In this document: in pieces, positions 46,801 through 54,948 of the stretch
Position numbering within the stretch: position 1 is the stretch's first letter
Layout: each line of letters starts with the position of its first letter
NCBI GenBank assembly: GCA_963677345.2
Contig: CAXXLC010000033.1
Location: forward strand, 62,001 to 126,000
From: Saccharicrinis sp963677345
GTDB lineage: Bacteria > Bacteroidota > Bacteroidia > Bacteroidales > Marinilabiliaceae
DNA: 64,000 nt
Reading direction: 5' to 3'
Made by a program: the position numbers and the translations under genes
The notes under the pieces: model-generated
What the model saw: only the letters and a program-made list of their open reading frames with translations
Databases searched by the model: none
Told to the model about the DNA's origin: nothing

Positions 46801-48282
46801 TTAGTTCTTAATGGTTTTCCAATTTCGAGGAAGAAGTTCATTTAATTGAGATGTTTTATAATCTTGTATTCTTTCAAGTACAAAGGTTAACCATTCTAAA
46901 GGATTTACCTCATTAATTTTGCATGTAGCAAAGAAAGAATACATCATGGCAGCTTTCTTTGCTGCACTATGTGAACCTGCAAATAAATAGTTTTTCCGGC
47001 CTAAAGCTAATGGACGTATAGCATTTTCAATTTTATTATTATCAATTTCATATTTACCATTATTAATGTAGGCTTTTAATCTCGGCCAGAGGTTGTATGT
47101 ATAGTTAATTGCTTTTCCAATTGGACTTTGGGGTACCACTTGATTAATGTTGCTTTTTAGCCATTGTTCTATTTCGATTAAGACAGGTTTTGCATATAGA
47201 CTTCTGTACCTTTGTAAAGTATTTTGATCTATCAAACGCTCTTTTGCTGTTTTTTCTATTTTATAAAGCTTCTGTATCTTTTTAAGCATATATTCTGCCA
47301 TATCATTGTCGTAGCTCAATGCTTTGTCAAAATAGCGCCGTGCATGTGCCATGCAAGCTAAGAGCACAATATGGCCTTTGGTTTCCATGCTTTGATACGC
47401 AATGTAACCATCAGTTTGTAATGATCCGTTAAAATTTTTCAGAGTCTCTTCTGGTGCATCTTTATTTCTGCCCGGATGATATTTAAAAAGAACTAAACCT
47501 TGCTCAGGTGATCGATAAACCCATTGGTATCCTGAAAATAAAGCACCTTTCTTTTGTGAATCCTGAACCCCAATTGGAGATTCATCAGCTTGTAAATAAT
47601 CACAATTTAAAGCTTCTTTTTCCAATAAGAGATACAAAGGATCCAATAAATCTGTCGCTTTATTAAACCATCCGTTCATTGTTGAATTGGTTAAATACAG
47701 CTTACTACGTTTGAAAATCTGTATTTGACGATAAAAAGGGAGATGATCAACATATTTTGCAACCAATATATAAGCTAATAAACTTGCTCCGGCATTTCCC
47801 TTTGGTATTGGCAAGGAAGGCAATTCTGAAATAACAACGCCTTGGTTATTTGGTCTTGCATATTTTGGACGGATAATTTTCCTAACAAATATTTGAGCAG
47901 GATTATATTCTAATATTTCAGTTATCTCTTCGCCAATTTTTCTTGAACCTGGCTCAATCAAATCTGGTTCAATTATTTCTTCTACTCGTGGAAAGTGATC
48001 TGATATTTTTATGCGAATGGGAGTCTTCTTTTCCTTCTCCGGCTTTTTTCTAGTGTAATTAATTTGTTCAACTTCCGTTTCTGCTTCCTTTGTTTTTTCA
48101 TCAAATAAGTCTAATTGAGAAGCGTCTTGAGATGTGGGTACAAAACGTTCACTTTTACTACCAAAAATTAGTCTCTGAAGCTCTTTGAACTGATGTTTTA
48201 AGTATTTATGTTCAGCCAGCAGTTTTTCATATTCTGCCTTTGAAACGACTTCTTCTTGTATATCTTTTGCTTTGATTTCCAC
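46801..48282 (-). CDS. tnpC: IS66 family transposase (TnpC)
   Basis: A 493-residue transposase. The N terminus has a coiled-coil region (EYEKLLAEHKYLKHQFKELQ) and a Cys-poor linker, then SLPIPKGNAGASLLAYILVAKYVDHLPFYRQ. The DDE core shows LQADESPIGVQ, LQTDGYIAY with HIVLLACMAHARRYFD, and ENAIRPLALGRKNYLFAGS near the end, the IS66 catalytic signature. The gene is complete. Confidence 0.95.
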   Translation of the reverse strand: MEIKAKDIQEEVVSKAEYEKLLAEHKYLKHQFKELQRLIFGSKSERFVPTSQDASQLDLFDEKTKEAETEVEQINYTRKKPEKEKKTPIRIKISDHFPRVEEIIEPDLIEPGSRKIGEEITEILEYNPAQIFVRKIIRPKYARPNNQGVVISELPSLPIPKGNAGASLLAYILVAKYVDHLPFYRQIQIFKRSKLYLTNSTMNGWFNKATDLLDPLYLLLEKEALNCDYLQADESPIGVQDSQKKGALFSGYQWVYRSPEQGLVLFKYHPGRNKDAPEETLKNFNGSLQTDGYIAYQSMETKGHIVLLACMAHARRYFDKALSYDNDMAEYMLKKIQKLYKIEKTAKERLIDQNTLQRYRSLYAKPVLIEIEQWLKSNINQVVPQSPIGKAINYTYNLWPRLKAYINNGKYEIDNNKIENAIRPLALGRKNYLFAGSHSAAKKAAMMYSFFATCKINEVNPLEWLTFVLERIQDYKTSQLNELLPRNWKTIKN

Positions 48283-48320
48283 GCTTAAAGATAATCAAAA
48301 CCTTTGTAATATCAATGGAT

Positions 48321-48683
48321 TCAAGGTGTTTTATCCTCTTGGAAAAACCTTTTTTTTTGTCTCAGATTTGTAATACAAATACCATCTATCAACATAACCA
48401 TTTGAGCATAACTTAAAATATAACATCCTTCATTTATATCATATTTGGGATATTCAAATGTGCCTTTTTCAAGCCTTTTATAATACAAAACAAATCCACT
48501 TCCTTTCCAGTGTAAAAGTTTTATTTTGTTTCTGTTTTTATTGATAAAGACAAAGACATCGCCATTCAATGGTGATTCCCCAAGATTATTTTTAACAAGG
48601 CCACATAACCCATCGAAACTTTTTCGCATATCCGTAGCTTGTCCGTATAATTGAAATTTTAGTTCTGAAGACAAGGTAAACAT
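48321..48683 (-). CDS. tnpB: IS66 accessory protein TnpB
   Basis: A 120-residue protein with the family pattern LYGQATDMRKSFDGLCGLV, GDVFVFINKNRNKIKLLHWKGSGFVLYYKRLEKG (interrupted in this display for length at FVLYYKRLEKG). This is the conserved IS66 Orf2 (PF05717) that is required with TnpA and TnpC for efficient transposition. It lies one base after tnpA and 38 bases before tnpC. Confidence 0.92.
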   Translation of the reverse strand: MFTLSSELKFQLYGQATDMRKSFDGLCGLVKNNLGESPLNGDVFVFINKNRNKIKLLHWKGSGFVLYYKRLEKGTFEYPKYDINEGCYILSYAQMVMLIDGICITNLRQKKRFFQEDKTP

Positions 48684-48684
48684 A

Positions 48685-49008
48685 TCAATACAATTTTATG
48701 AGTTCTTTAATTGTTTCTATTGAAACTCCATGCCTGTATCGAAATGTTACTCCATTAGGAAATTCAATCTCTTGATAGGTTGGTTCTTTTGTGTTTGAAA
48801 CTGTTACGGGAATAAATCCAGTAGCCAATGAATCTGACTGTTTTAAGACCTTCTCTTTATTAAACTTGGTTATCCAATATTTAAGTGAATCCTGAGAAAT
48901 TCCTTCTTTCTTACAAAAATCAGGCTGCTTAATTTCTCTCTTACTTTCATGCCACAGATCTACGATTCTTCGTATTTCTGCATGACGTTTTGTTATGGTT
49001 GTTTTCAT
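48685..49008 (-). CDS. tnpA: IS66 accessory protein TnpA
   Basis: A 107-residue protein, first gene of the IS66 set. The N-terminal HTH-like part (AEIRRIVDLWHESKREIKQ, then FCKKEGISQDSLKYWITKF) probably binds DNA, and the C terminus (FPNGVTFRYRHGVSIETIKELIKL) matches IS66 Orf1 proteins. It starts about 58 bases inside the right end of the element. Confidence 0.9.
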   Translation of the reverse strand: MKTTITKRHAEIRRIVDLWHESKREIKQPDFCKKEGISQDSLKYWITKFNKEKVLKQSDSLATGFIPVTVSNTKEPTYQEIEFPNGVTFRYRHGVSIETIKELIKLY

Positions 49009-49074
49009 GTTGGCAAGCTGACAAAATCCTTGGAAATATGCAATGTGTAAATTACAGTATGCTTACAATAGAGC

Positions 49075-50281
49075 TTACAAACAAGTGAAAAGGAACAAGG
49101 GCGTATCGGGAGTAGATAATATTCCCGTGGGTAAATTTGCTGACTGGTTTGCGAAAGAAGGAGACGAGTTAGTAAACCAGATACTTCGGGGCGAATACCT
49201 TCCCTCGGCAGTAAAAGCAGTAGAAATATCCAAGCCCAATGGTGGAGTACGCCAGTTAGGTATCCCAACCGTAAAGGATAGGATAATACAACAGGCAATA
49301 TCTCAGGTATTAACCCCCATTTACGAACAAGTATTTTCAAAACACAGCTATGGTTTTCGTCCCAGGCGTAATGCGAAGCAGGCAATTGAGCAAGCAAGCA
49401 CGTACGTTAAGAAAGGAAGAAATGTAGTTGTTGATATGGATATGAAGAGCTTCTTTGATGAAGTGAACCACGATAGACTGATGCATCGTCTATCAAAACT
49501 TATTCACTGCAAGCCACTTCTAAAGCTAATACGCAAATACTTGCAGAGTGGAGTTATGATAGGTGGACTTGTCCACCAACGTCTGCAAGGCACACCTCAA
49601 GGAAGCCCACTTTCCCCACTCTTATCTAATATTGTTTTAGATGAATTAGATAAGGAGCTCGAAAAGCGAGGGCATTACTTTGTTCGATACGCAGACGATT
49701 TCAGCATATTTGTTCGCAGCCAAAGAGCAGGCGAGAGGGTGATGGAATCTGTCTGTTCGTATCTCACAAACAAACTCAAATTAAAAGTAAATGAACAGAA
49801 AAGTAAGGTTTGCAAAAGTAGCGAGACAAAGTTTTTAGGCTATAACATTCTTGATGCAGGAGTTATAACTATTGCTAAGCAAAGCGTGGAAAGGTTAAAG
49901 GAGAAAGTAAGAGAGTTAACCAAGAGAAACAGGGGAGTAAACTTTGGACAAGTAGTTTCGGAGTTGACACCGGTTCTTAGAGGTTGGCTTAATTATTTTC
50001 ACATCGCCAAATGTAAGAAACTCTTACGCAACCTTGATGCTTGGATACGCCGTAAATTACGGTGTTATCGCCTGAAACAGTGCAAACGAGCCATTACGCT
50101 TAAACGCTTCTTAAGGAGTTTAGGAGTACCGAATTGGCAAAGTTGGATTTTAGCTCTTTCGGGCAAAGGGTGGTGGCGCAAATCAGGATGTCCACAAGTT
50201 CATCAAGCAATGAACCTGAAATGGTTCGAGGATTTAGGTTTGTTTAATATGTCGATTAAATACAGTCTTTTACAAAATTAA
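49075..50281 (+). pseudogene. group II intron reverse transcriptase, 3' fragment
   Basis: This fragment carries nearly all of the RT: IPTVKDRIIQQAISQVL, SYGFRPRRNAKQAIE, VVDMDMKSFFDEVNHDRL, QGSPLSPLLSNIVLDELD and the catalytic FVRYADDFSIF (YADD box), then the thumb and the maturase part (LTPVLRGWLNYFHIAKCKK). There is no HNH endonuclease domain. A chance ATG at 49043 within the IS66 end could give a truncated RT that lacks only the N-terminal region. Intact otherwise. Confidence 0.9.
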
Positions 50282-50284
50282 CTT

Positions 50285-50355
50285 GAAACCGCCGTATACG
50301 AGAGTATGTACGGTGGTGTGAGAGGACGGGGGAGCAATCCCCCTACCTACTCGAT
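50285..50355 (+). ncRNA. group II intron domains V and VI
   Basis: ACCGCCGTA (50288-50296) pairs with TACGGTGGT (50309-50317) with one G-U pair. Above a two-base bulge (50307-50308) a TAC/GTA stem closes a GAGA tetraloop (50300-50303). This is the catalytic domain V fold. Domain VI follows as GGGGG(ag)CAATCCCCC-type stem with the 3' end at CTACTCGAT. Confidence 0.85.
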
Positions 50356-50581
50356 TGTTTAAGAGTTTATGATATAAGCAATAAAGATGAAGCATTGAAT
50401 TGTTATGATAAGCAGTGGTTATCTTTGTGAAAAAAAATTGTTTGTTAATATTCATAAAATGAGGAAGATAGTGTTTGTTTTAGAAATTATTAATAAAAAT
50501 ATAGTAGTATGTATTGCATAGTACCTAATAAAAGATATATATTTGTAATACAAACAACAATGTTTTAAAAGGTATTGTGTT

Positions 50582-50797
50582 ATGAAGTTTTTTGTTAGAA
50601 AGAATTGTTTAGTTATATCACTGTCAGTTGTAATCGTAACTCTGATTATGGCAGCTGCACCAGTTGACCTTAGTGATATAAATAAATCGGGTGAGCCTTA
50701 TTCGTTCGATTTAGAAGAGCACAATGAGGATGATTCAAATATAACATCAGGTAGTTTAGGGTTATCAGTTGGGAATCAATTTTTGATAAGATTATAA
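50582..50797 (+). CDS. small hypothetical membrane or secreted protein
   Basis: A 71-residue protein with an N-terminal hydrophobic segment (CLVISLSVVIVTLIMAAAP), probably a signal or anchor, and an acidic tail (FDLEEHNEDDSNITSG). No family is recognised. It ends 17 bases before the PadR start and may be co-transcribed with it. Its reality rests on the signal-like N terminus and position only. Confidence 0.5.
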   Translation: MKFFVRKNCLVISLSVVIVTLIMAAAPVDLSDINKSGEPYSFDLEEHNEDDSNITSGSLGLSVGNQFLIRL

Positions 50798-50800
50798 AAA

Positions 50801-50806
50801 GGAGGG
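50801..50806 (+). promoter_or_regulatory. strong Shine-Dalgarno before padR
   Basis: GGAGGG lies 8 bases before the ATG at 50815 but only 2 bases before the ATG at 50809, so 50815 is the likely start. Strong SD sites are unusual in Bacteroidota. Confidence 0.6.
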
Positions 50807-50814
50807 AAATGATT

Positions 50815-51141
50815 ATGAAGGTTGAAAATACAAAAGCACAAATGCGAAAGGGGGTATTAGAGTATTGTATCCTGTCAATTTTGTCAAGAAGCGATAAATA
50901 TGCATCAGATATTATTGCTGAATTAAAGGAAGCAAAAATGATTGTGGTTGAAGGTACTTTATATCCATTGCTAACCAGATTAAAGAATGCTGGCTTATTG
51001 GCATATCGCTGGGAGGAATCAACACAAGGGCCTCCACGAAAATATTATGAGCTAACCGATTCAGGTCGTGACTTTTTAAAAGAATTAGATGCTTCGTGGC
51101 AAGAACTTGTACAAGCTGTGAAATTTATAAATAACAATTAG
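50815..51141 (+). CDS. PadR family transcriptional regulator
   Basis: A 108-residue protein with the PadR winged helix: MRKGVLEYCILSILSRSDKYASDIIAELK, VVEGTLYPLLTRLKNAGLLAYRWEES and GPPRKYYELTDSGRDFL. It is short, without the C-terminal dimer domain of long PadR proteins. PadR regulators usually repress the operon they head, here the two PspC genes and a DUF4252-like gene. Confidence 0.93.
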   Translation: MKVENTKAQMRKGVLEYCILSILSRSDKYASDIIAELKEAKMIVVEGTLYPLLTRLKNAGLLAYRWEESTQGPPRKYYELTDSGRDFLKELDASWQELVQAVKFINNN

Positions 51142-51155
51142 CAAAAATCAATATC

Positions 51156-52118
51156 ATGCAAAAGACAGTAAATATAAATTTGAGTGGAAGCATCTTTTAT
51201 ATTGATGATGATGCTTATACTATGTTAAGAGATTATCTTGACAAATTAGAGAGCTACTTTGGTAATCAGGAAGAAGGAAAGGAAATAATTAAGGATATTG
51301 AAAGCCGTATTGCTGAACTATTTAACGAAAAACTTAAAGATAAAAGTGCTGTCGTAAATAAAGCAATGGTTAATGATGTTATATCTAAGATGGGACAACC
51401 TGAAGATTTTGAAGGTGAAGCTACTGAAGGACAGGGATCTAATCGTGTTAAACAAGAAGTCTATAATAAACAGAAAAAACGTTTATACAGAGATATAGAT
51501 AACAGGATTTTAGGTGGAGTATGTGGAGGAATTGCAGCATATTTTAATACAGATCCGGTATTTGTTCGAGTTCTGTTTGTTATTCTTCCATTCTTAAGTC
51601 TTGGTATTATTATTCCTGTATATATTGTTTTATGGATAATTATTCCTGCAGCTCTTACTACTGCTCAAAAGCTTGAAATGAGAGGTGAAAATGTTACCAT
51701 AAAAAATATAGAAAAAGCAATTCGCAATGAATATGAAGATGTAAAGGAACATTTTTCAAAGGTTCGTGAGTCTAAAATGTATAAAAAAGGAGAATCATGG
51801 TGGAACAGACTTACTAAAAGAGATAAAAATATTGTACTTGTTTTGGTGATTGTTGTTGGAGTAACAATACTGGCTAATCTTTTACAGATTAATATTATTA
51901 ATGATAATTTCGTATTTGCCACAAATTATCATCCTTTTTTTTTTAATATCTTTCATGGGGGCGGAATAGTGGGGCTTGCAATTATTTTGTTAATCATAGG
52001 ATTGATTTTTAGATCAATATTTCAGATAGTAATTTATTTAATAGCCTTTTTATTTATTGCTGTACTTGGCTTTAAAGTCATAGGTTTGTTAATAGGTGGT
52101 GTTTTTATGTTGTGTTAA
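51156..52118 (+). CDS. PspC domain membrane protein 1
   Basis: A 320-residue protein. The N-terminal about 100 residues form a soluble region shared with the next gene (VNINLSGSIFYIDDDAYTML, EIIKDIESRIAELFNE). The PspC domain follows (KKRLYRDIDNRILGGVCGGIAAYFNTDPVFVRVLFVI) with its membrane helix pair. Additional membrane segments lie near the C terminus. PspC-type proteins respond to envelope stress. It starts 14 bases after padR. Confidence 0.9.
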   Translation: MQKTVNINLSGSIFYIDDDAYTMLRDYLDKLESYFGNQEEGKEIIKDIESRIAELFNEKLKDKSAVVNKAMVNDVISKMGQPEDFEGEATEGQGSNRVKQEVYNKQKKRLYRDIDNRILGGVCGGIAAYFNTDPVFVRVLFVILPFLSLGIIIPVYIVLWIIIPAALTTAQKLEMRGENVTIKNIEKAIRNEYEDVKEHFSKVRESKMYKKGESWWNRLTKRDKNIVLVLVIVVGVTILANLLQINIINDNFVFATNYHPFFFNIFHGGGIVGLAIILLIIGLIFRSIFQIVIYLIAFLFIAVLGFKVIGLLIGGVFMLC

Positions 52119-52241
52119 TGTAAAAATATATCACAAGAAACTTAAACAACTTAAAAAATGAAACGAACATAAAAATTTGATTATCCATATTCTCATACAT
52201 TGCCTGTCCCGATTCTTCGGGAAGGATGATTAAATTTGTTT

Positions 52242-52287
52242 GTGAGTTCCATTTGAGCAATGAAAATTAAATTTAAACAGATGAAAA
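52242..52287 (+). repeat. leader repeat copy A
   Basis: The segment from GTGAGTTCCAT to ACAGATGAAAAA matches 53871-53916 at most positions, including the start codon region. A second short match (AAATGAAACGA at about 52156) lies further upstream in both copies, at a different distance. Confidence 0.6.
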
Positions 52288-53756
52288 AGACAATATATAT
52301 AAATTTAAACGGGTATGCATTTCATATTGAAGAAGATGCTTACGAGAGGTTAAAGCAATATCTTGATAAAATTGAAAATAATTTTTCAGATAAAGAAGAA
52401 GCGAAAGAGATAATTGCAGATATAGAATCTCGTATTGCCGAAATATTTAGAAGTAGTTATCCTTCTGCAGATGAAGTAATTACTTTAAGTAATGTAGAAG
52501 AAGTAATTAAAACAATGGGTGAGCCTGACGATATTATTGATGAGGATGAAGAGATGCATAAGTCAAAAGTAACTAATGATGAGCCTAAGTCCGGATATTC
52601 CAAAAGACTATACAGGGATCCCGACAATCGTGTAATTGGTGGTGTTTGTGGTGGACTGGGTGCCTACTTTAATGTGGATGCTTTAGTATTTCGAGTGATC
52701 TTTTTAGTTGCTTTTATTGTATATGGTTCTTCATTGTTGCCGTATATCATTTTGTGGATTGTAATGCCTAAAGCCATTACCATTAAACAAAAGTTTGAAA
52801 TGAAAGGGCCTGCTGCATATGAATCATGGGAACAGAATATTAAAAATGAATATAAAGATGTAAGTGATCGATTTAAGAAATCAAAGGCTTATCAATCGTT
52901 TAATAATGGGTTTTCGGAAGGAGGTGATAAAATGGGAAATGCTTTAAGAAAATTTATCAGTGTTATTGGTGGAGCTATAGGAATTGTAATAATGATTGCT
53001 ACATTGGCAACCTTAGTAGCTCTGATTCTTACTTTTACAATTGGATTTACTCTTTTTGATTTTACTAATATTGGTAATTTCTATACATCTTTACCAAGTT
53101 ACTTTCTTTACCCTCATGAAATTACATTAGGAACTATTGCTGTATTGTTAATTGTTGGAATTCCTTTGTTAATCATTTTCTTAATAGGATTTAAGCTTGT
53201 GTTTAAATTTAAAACAAGGGTTGGACTTATAGCATTAATATCTGTAGTTTTCTGGATTGGAGCATGGGTGTTGTTAGCTTATACTTCAGCTAAGGTAGCT
53301 AAAAGCTATTCCAATACAGAAGCTGTATATTCAAAGGATAAGTTGGATGAAAGCAATTCAAAAACAATATATTTTAAACCGAATTCAAATACTTATATAC
53401 CAGAGTATAAAGAACACCTGTTTGATATAAATAAATTAGATGTTTTTGTTGCTGATGATAAAATTTATGTTCAGGGAAATCCCCGAATAGAGGTTGTTCA
53501 TGGTCCTGAATTTCAGGTGACAATCAAAAAATCAGCAAGAGGATCGGATTACACAGATGCTAAAGAAAATTGTAATAGTATTGAATACTTCTGGATACAA
53601 AAAGATTCTGTGATTTATATTGATCCTCTTTTTACTTTAACAGAGGGAACAAAGATCCGAGACCAAAAAATGCAGGTTGTATTTACAATTCCTGAAAAAT
53701 ATAATGTAAATATTGAAGAGACATTAGAGTGGAATGTGGATGCTAATTTAAACTAG
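52281..53756 (+). CDS. PspC domain membrane protein 2
   Basis: A 491-residue paralogue of the preceding protein: MKKTIYINLNGYAFHIEEDA, EIIADIESRIAEIF, then PspC (KRLYRDPDNRVIGGVCGGLGAYFNVDALVFRVIF). Several membrane segments follow (residues about 230-345) and a C-terminal soluble domain of about 140 residues (KTIYFKPNSNTYIPEYKEHLFDIN...). The start at 52281 aligns with its paralogue; an in-frame ATG at 52260 adds MKIKFKQ. It is preceded by a leader also found before the next gene. Confidence 0.88.
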   Translation: MKKTIYINLNGYAFHIEEDAYERLKQYLDKIENNFSDKEEAKEIIADIESRIAEIFRSSYPSADEVITLSNVEEVIKTMGEPDDIIDEDEEMHKSKVTNDEPKSGYSKRLYRDPDNRVIGGVCGGLGAYFNVDALVFRVIFLVAFIVYGSSLLPYIILWIVMPKAITIKQKFEMKGPAAYESWEQNIKNEYKDVSDRFKKSKAYQSFNNGFSEGGDKMGNALRKFISVIGGAIGIVIMIATLATLVALILTFTIGFTLFDFTNIGNFYTSLPSYFLYPHEITLGTIAVLLIVGIPLLIIFLIGFKLVFKFKTRVGLIALISVVFWIGAWVLLAYTSAKVAKSYSNTEAVYSKDKLDESNSKTIYFKPNSNTYIPEYKEHLFDINKLDVFVADDKIYVQGNPRIEVVHGPEFQVTIKKSARGSDYTDAKENCNSIEYFWIQKDSVIYIDPLFTLTEGTKIRDQKMQVVFTIPEKYNVNIEETLEWNVDANLN

Positions 53757-53870
53757 TGGAATCTAGATGTTTAAATAGCCTTTGTTTATTGGGGAAATTG
53801 TAATCTTAAAATTTATTCAAATGAAACGAGCCATGAGAAGGAGTTCTCACACACGAGGAAGACTAAATTG

Positions 53871-53916
53871 GTGAGTTCCATATGACAATTAAAATCAAAT
53901 TTAGACATATGAAAAA
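53871..53916 (+). repeat. leader repeat copy B
   Basis: Counterpart of the 52242-52287 leader, ending at the start codon of the DUF4252-like gene. AAATGAAACGA occurs at about 53819. Confidence 0.6.
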
Positions 53917-54406
53917 AAATATCAAGTTTTATATAGGAGTGCTATTATTAGGACTCATTCAAACATCAATATTTTCACAAGAAAATATTTCAAATAGGAT
54001 GTATAGTGATTTTAGGGATCTGGATGAAGTAACTTACTTTTCGTTCTCTAAAAATTTAATTGACTTTGTTGATTTAGATATAGATTCTGATACTGATGAT
54101 GCTGAGAAAAAGATTACAGGTGATTTAAACGAAATTAAAGTTGTTATCTATAAGCCAGATTTTAAACCTGAAAAATCATTTAGAGAACAAGTTCTGAAAT
54201 ACCTGAATAAAGGAGATTATGATTTAGTTGAGGAAGATGACAATGAAGATGATACAGAGGTGTGGATTCATAGAAAAGGTAAAAAGATTTATGAATGTCA
54301 TGTGATTTTTCAAGGAGAACAAAATGGAGTGTTGCTATCGTTTTTTGGAGATTTTAATGTGAAGGATGTAAGTAAACTAATGAAAAAGATTGACGATTAT
54401 AAATAA
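53909..54406 (+). CDS. DUF4252-like secreted protein
   Basis: A 165-residue protein with signal peptide (FYIGVLLLGLIQTSIFSQ). The mature part has VTYFSFSKNLIDFVDLDI, EIKVVIYKPD, LNKGDYDLVEEDDNEDDTEVWIHRKGKK and a closing ISF-type strand (VLLSFFGDFNVKDVSKLMKKI), the order seen in DUF4252 proteins, which often accompany sigma factor or envelope-stress genes in Bacteroidota. The ATG at 53909 sits at the same place in the shared leader as the start of the PspC paralogue, supporting it. Confidence 0.75.
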   Translation: MKKNIKFYIGVLLLGLIQTSIFSQENISNRMYSDFRDLDEVTYFSFSKNLIDFVDLDIDSDTDDAEKKITGDLNEIKVVIYKPDFKPEKSFREQVLKYLNKGDYDLVEEDDNEDDTEVWIHRKGKKIYECHVIFQGEQNGVLLSFFGDFNVKDVSKLMKKIDDYK

Positions 54407-54467
54407 ATGATGTTTTAGTATAAATCGTATTTATTGGAATTTAGTCTTTTCTAAAATAAATTAAAAA

Positions 54468-54506
54468 GGGAAGTTATACAAATAGTGTATAGCTTCCCTT
54501 TTTTCG
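54468..54506. terminator. terminator after the PspC cluster
   Basis: GGGAAGTTATAC (54468-54479) pairs with GTATAGCTTCCC (54487-54498) with one mismatch, followed by a T-run; an A-run precedes, so it can also serve the minus-strand gene. Confidence 0.8.
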
Positions 54507-54521
54507 ATTTGCTTGTGGAAA

Positions 54522-54728
54522 TTATTTTTTAGCTTCTAAGAGCTCTTTGTATTTGTCATTCCATTTTTTACAGGCTTCGTAGGTTAATTTCGCAACTGAA
54601 GGAATATCTTCGAAATCCATTAAAAGTCGGTCTTCAACTAAATCATGAAGCTCACTGGCTTGTTGAGATGCTTTAAACTTTAGTTTATTTACTTCTTTTT
54701 CTAAATCTAGTATTTCTTCGGGGCTCAT
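54522..54728 (-). CDS. Rop-like/DUF683 (CCE_0567) family small protein
   Basis: A 68-residue helical protein: EEILDLEKEVNKLKFKASQQASELHDLVEDRLLMDFEDI (described here in parts: KLKFKASQQASELHDLVED is the key run) followed by PSVAKLTYEACKKW. The LHDLxED centre and helix-turn-helix hairpin resemble the CCE_0567/DUF683 proteins that occur near nif genes and may bind iron. The ATG at 54728 is preferred over one at 54776. No nif gene is near, so the role is open. Confidence 0.6.
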   Translation of the reverse strand: MSPEEILDLEKEVNKLKFKASQQASELHDLVEDRLLMDFEDIPSVAKLTYEACKKWNDKYKELLEAKK

Positions 54729-54897
54729 AATTAATTGTTTTAAAATTTTAATTTTAGTACTCAAAATATAAGCCATTGTCTATAATCGTTTAATTCTCAG
54801 TATTAAGATAGGGTAAATATGACATTTATGTAGTTTAAATAAGTAGTAGAATACTTAAATGTAGCGTGTTTTTTAATAGAATTTTAAGAGCATAAAA

Positions 54898-54925
54898 AAA
54901 GAGTAAATCACAATATTTACTCTTT
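54898..54925 (-). terminator. terminator of the queD-like gene
   Basis: AAAGAGTAAAT (54898-54908) and ATTTACTCTTT (54915-54925) form a perfect 11-base stem. The A-run on the left gives a U tail on the minus strand. Confidence 0.88.
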
Positions 54926-54948
54926 AATAACTGATTTATAATAATTGT

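Larger units (their letters stand above)
46762..49066 (-). mobile_element. IS66 family insertion sequence
   Basis: A 2305-base element. The left end starts GTATCCATGCTGTAAT; the right end, read inward, starts GTAAGCATACTGTAAT; the two match at most of the first 22 positions. The direct repeat AATAGAGC flanks it at 46754-46761 and 49067-49074, an 8-base target duplication as known for IS66. It carries all three IS66 genes on the minus strand with no frameshift, so it may be active. It inserted into the reverse transcriptase gene of the group II intron. Confidence 0.95.
46148..50355 (+). mobile_element. group II intron interrupted by IS66
   Basis: The 5' end GTGCTATC at 46148 follows the exon sequence GGTAAC (46142-46147), which is the exact complement of GTTACC at 46385-46390 in domain I: an IBS1-EBS1 pair. 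A reverse transcriptase reading frame begins at 46556 in domain IV. Domain V lies at 50285-50320 and domain VI ends near 50355 (CTACTCGAT). Without the 2305-base IS66 and one 8-base target duplication, the intron would be about 1.9 kb. It sits in the same orientation as trpS. Confidence 0.85.

Noticed and set aside
46754..49074. IS66 inserted by chance next to, not within, the intron
   Set aside because: The 8-base duplication and in-frame joining of both RT halves place it inside the RT gene.
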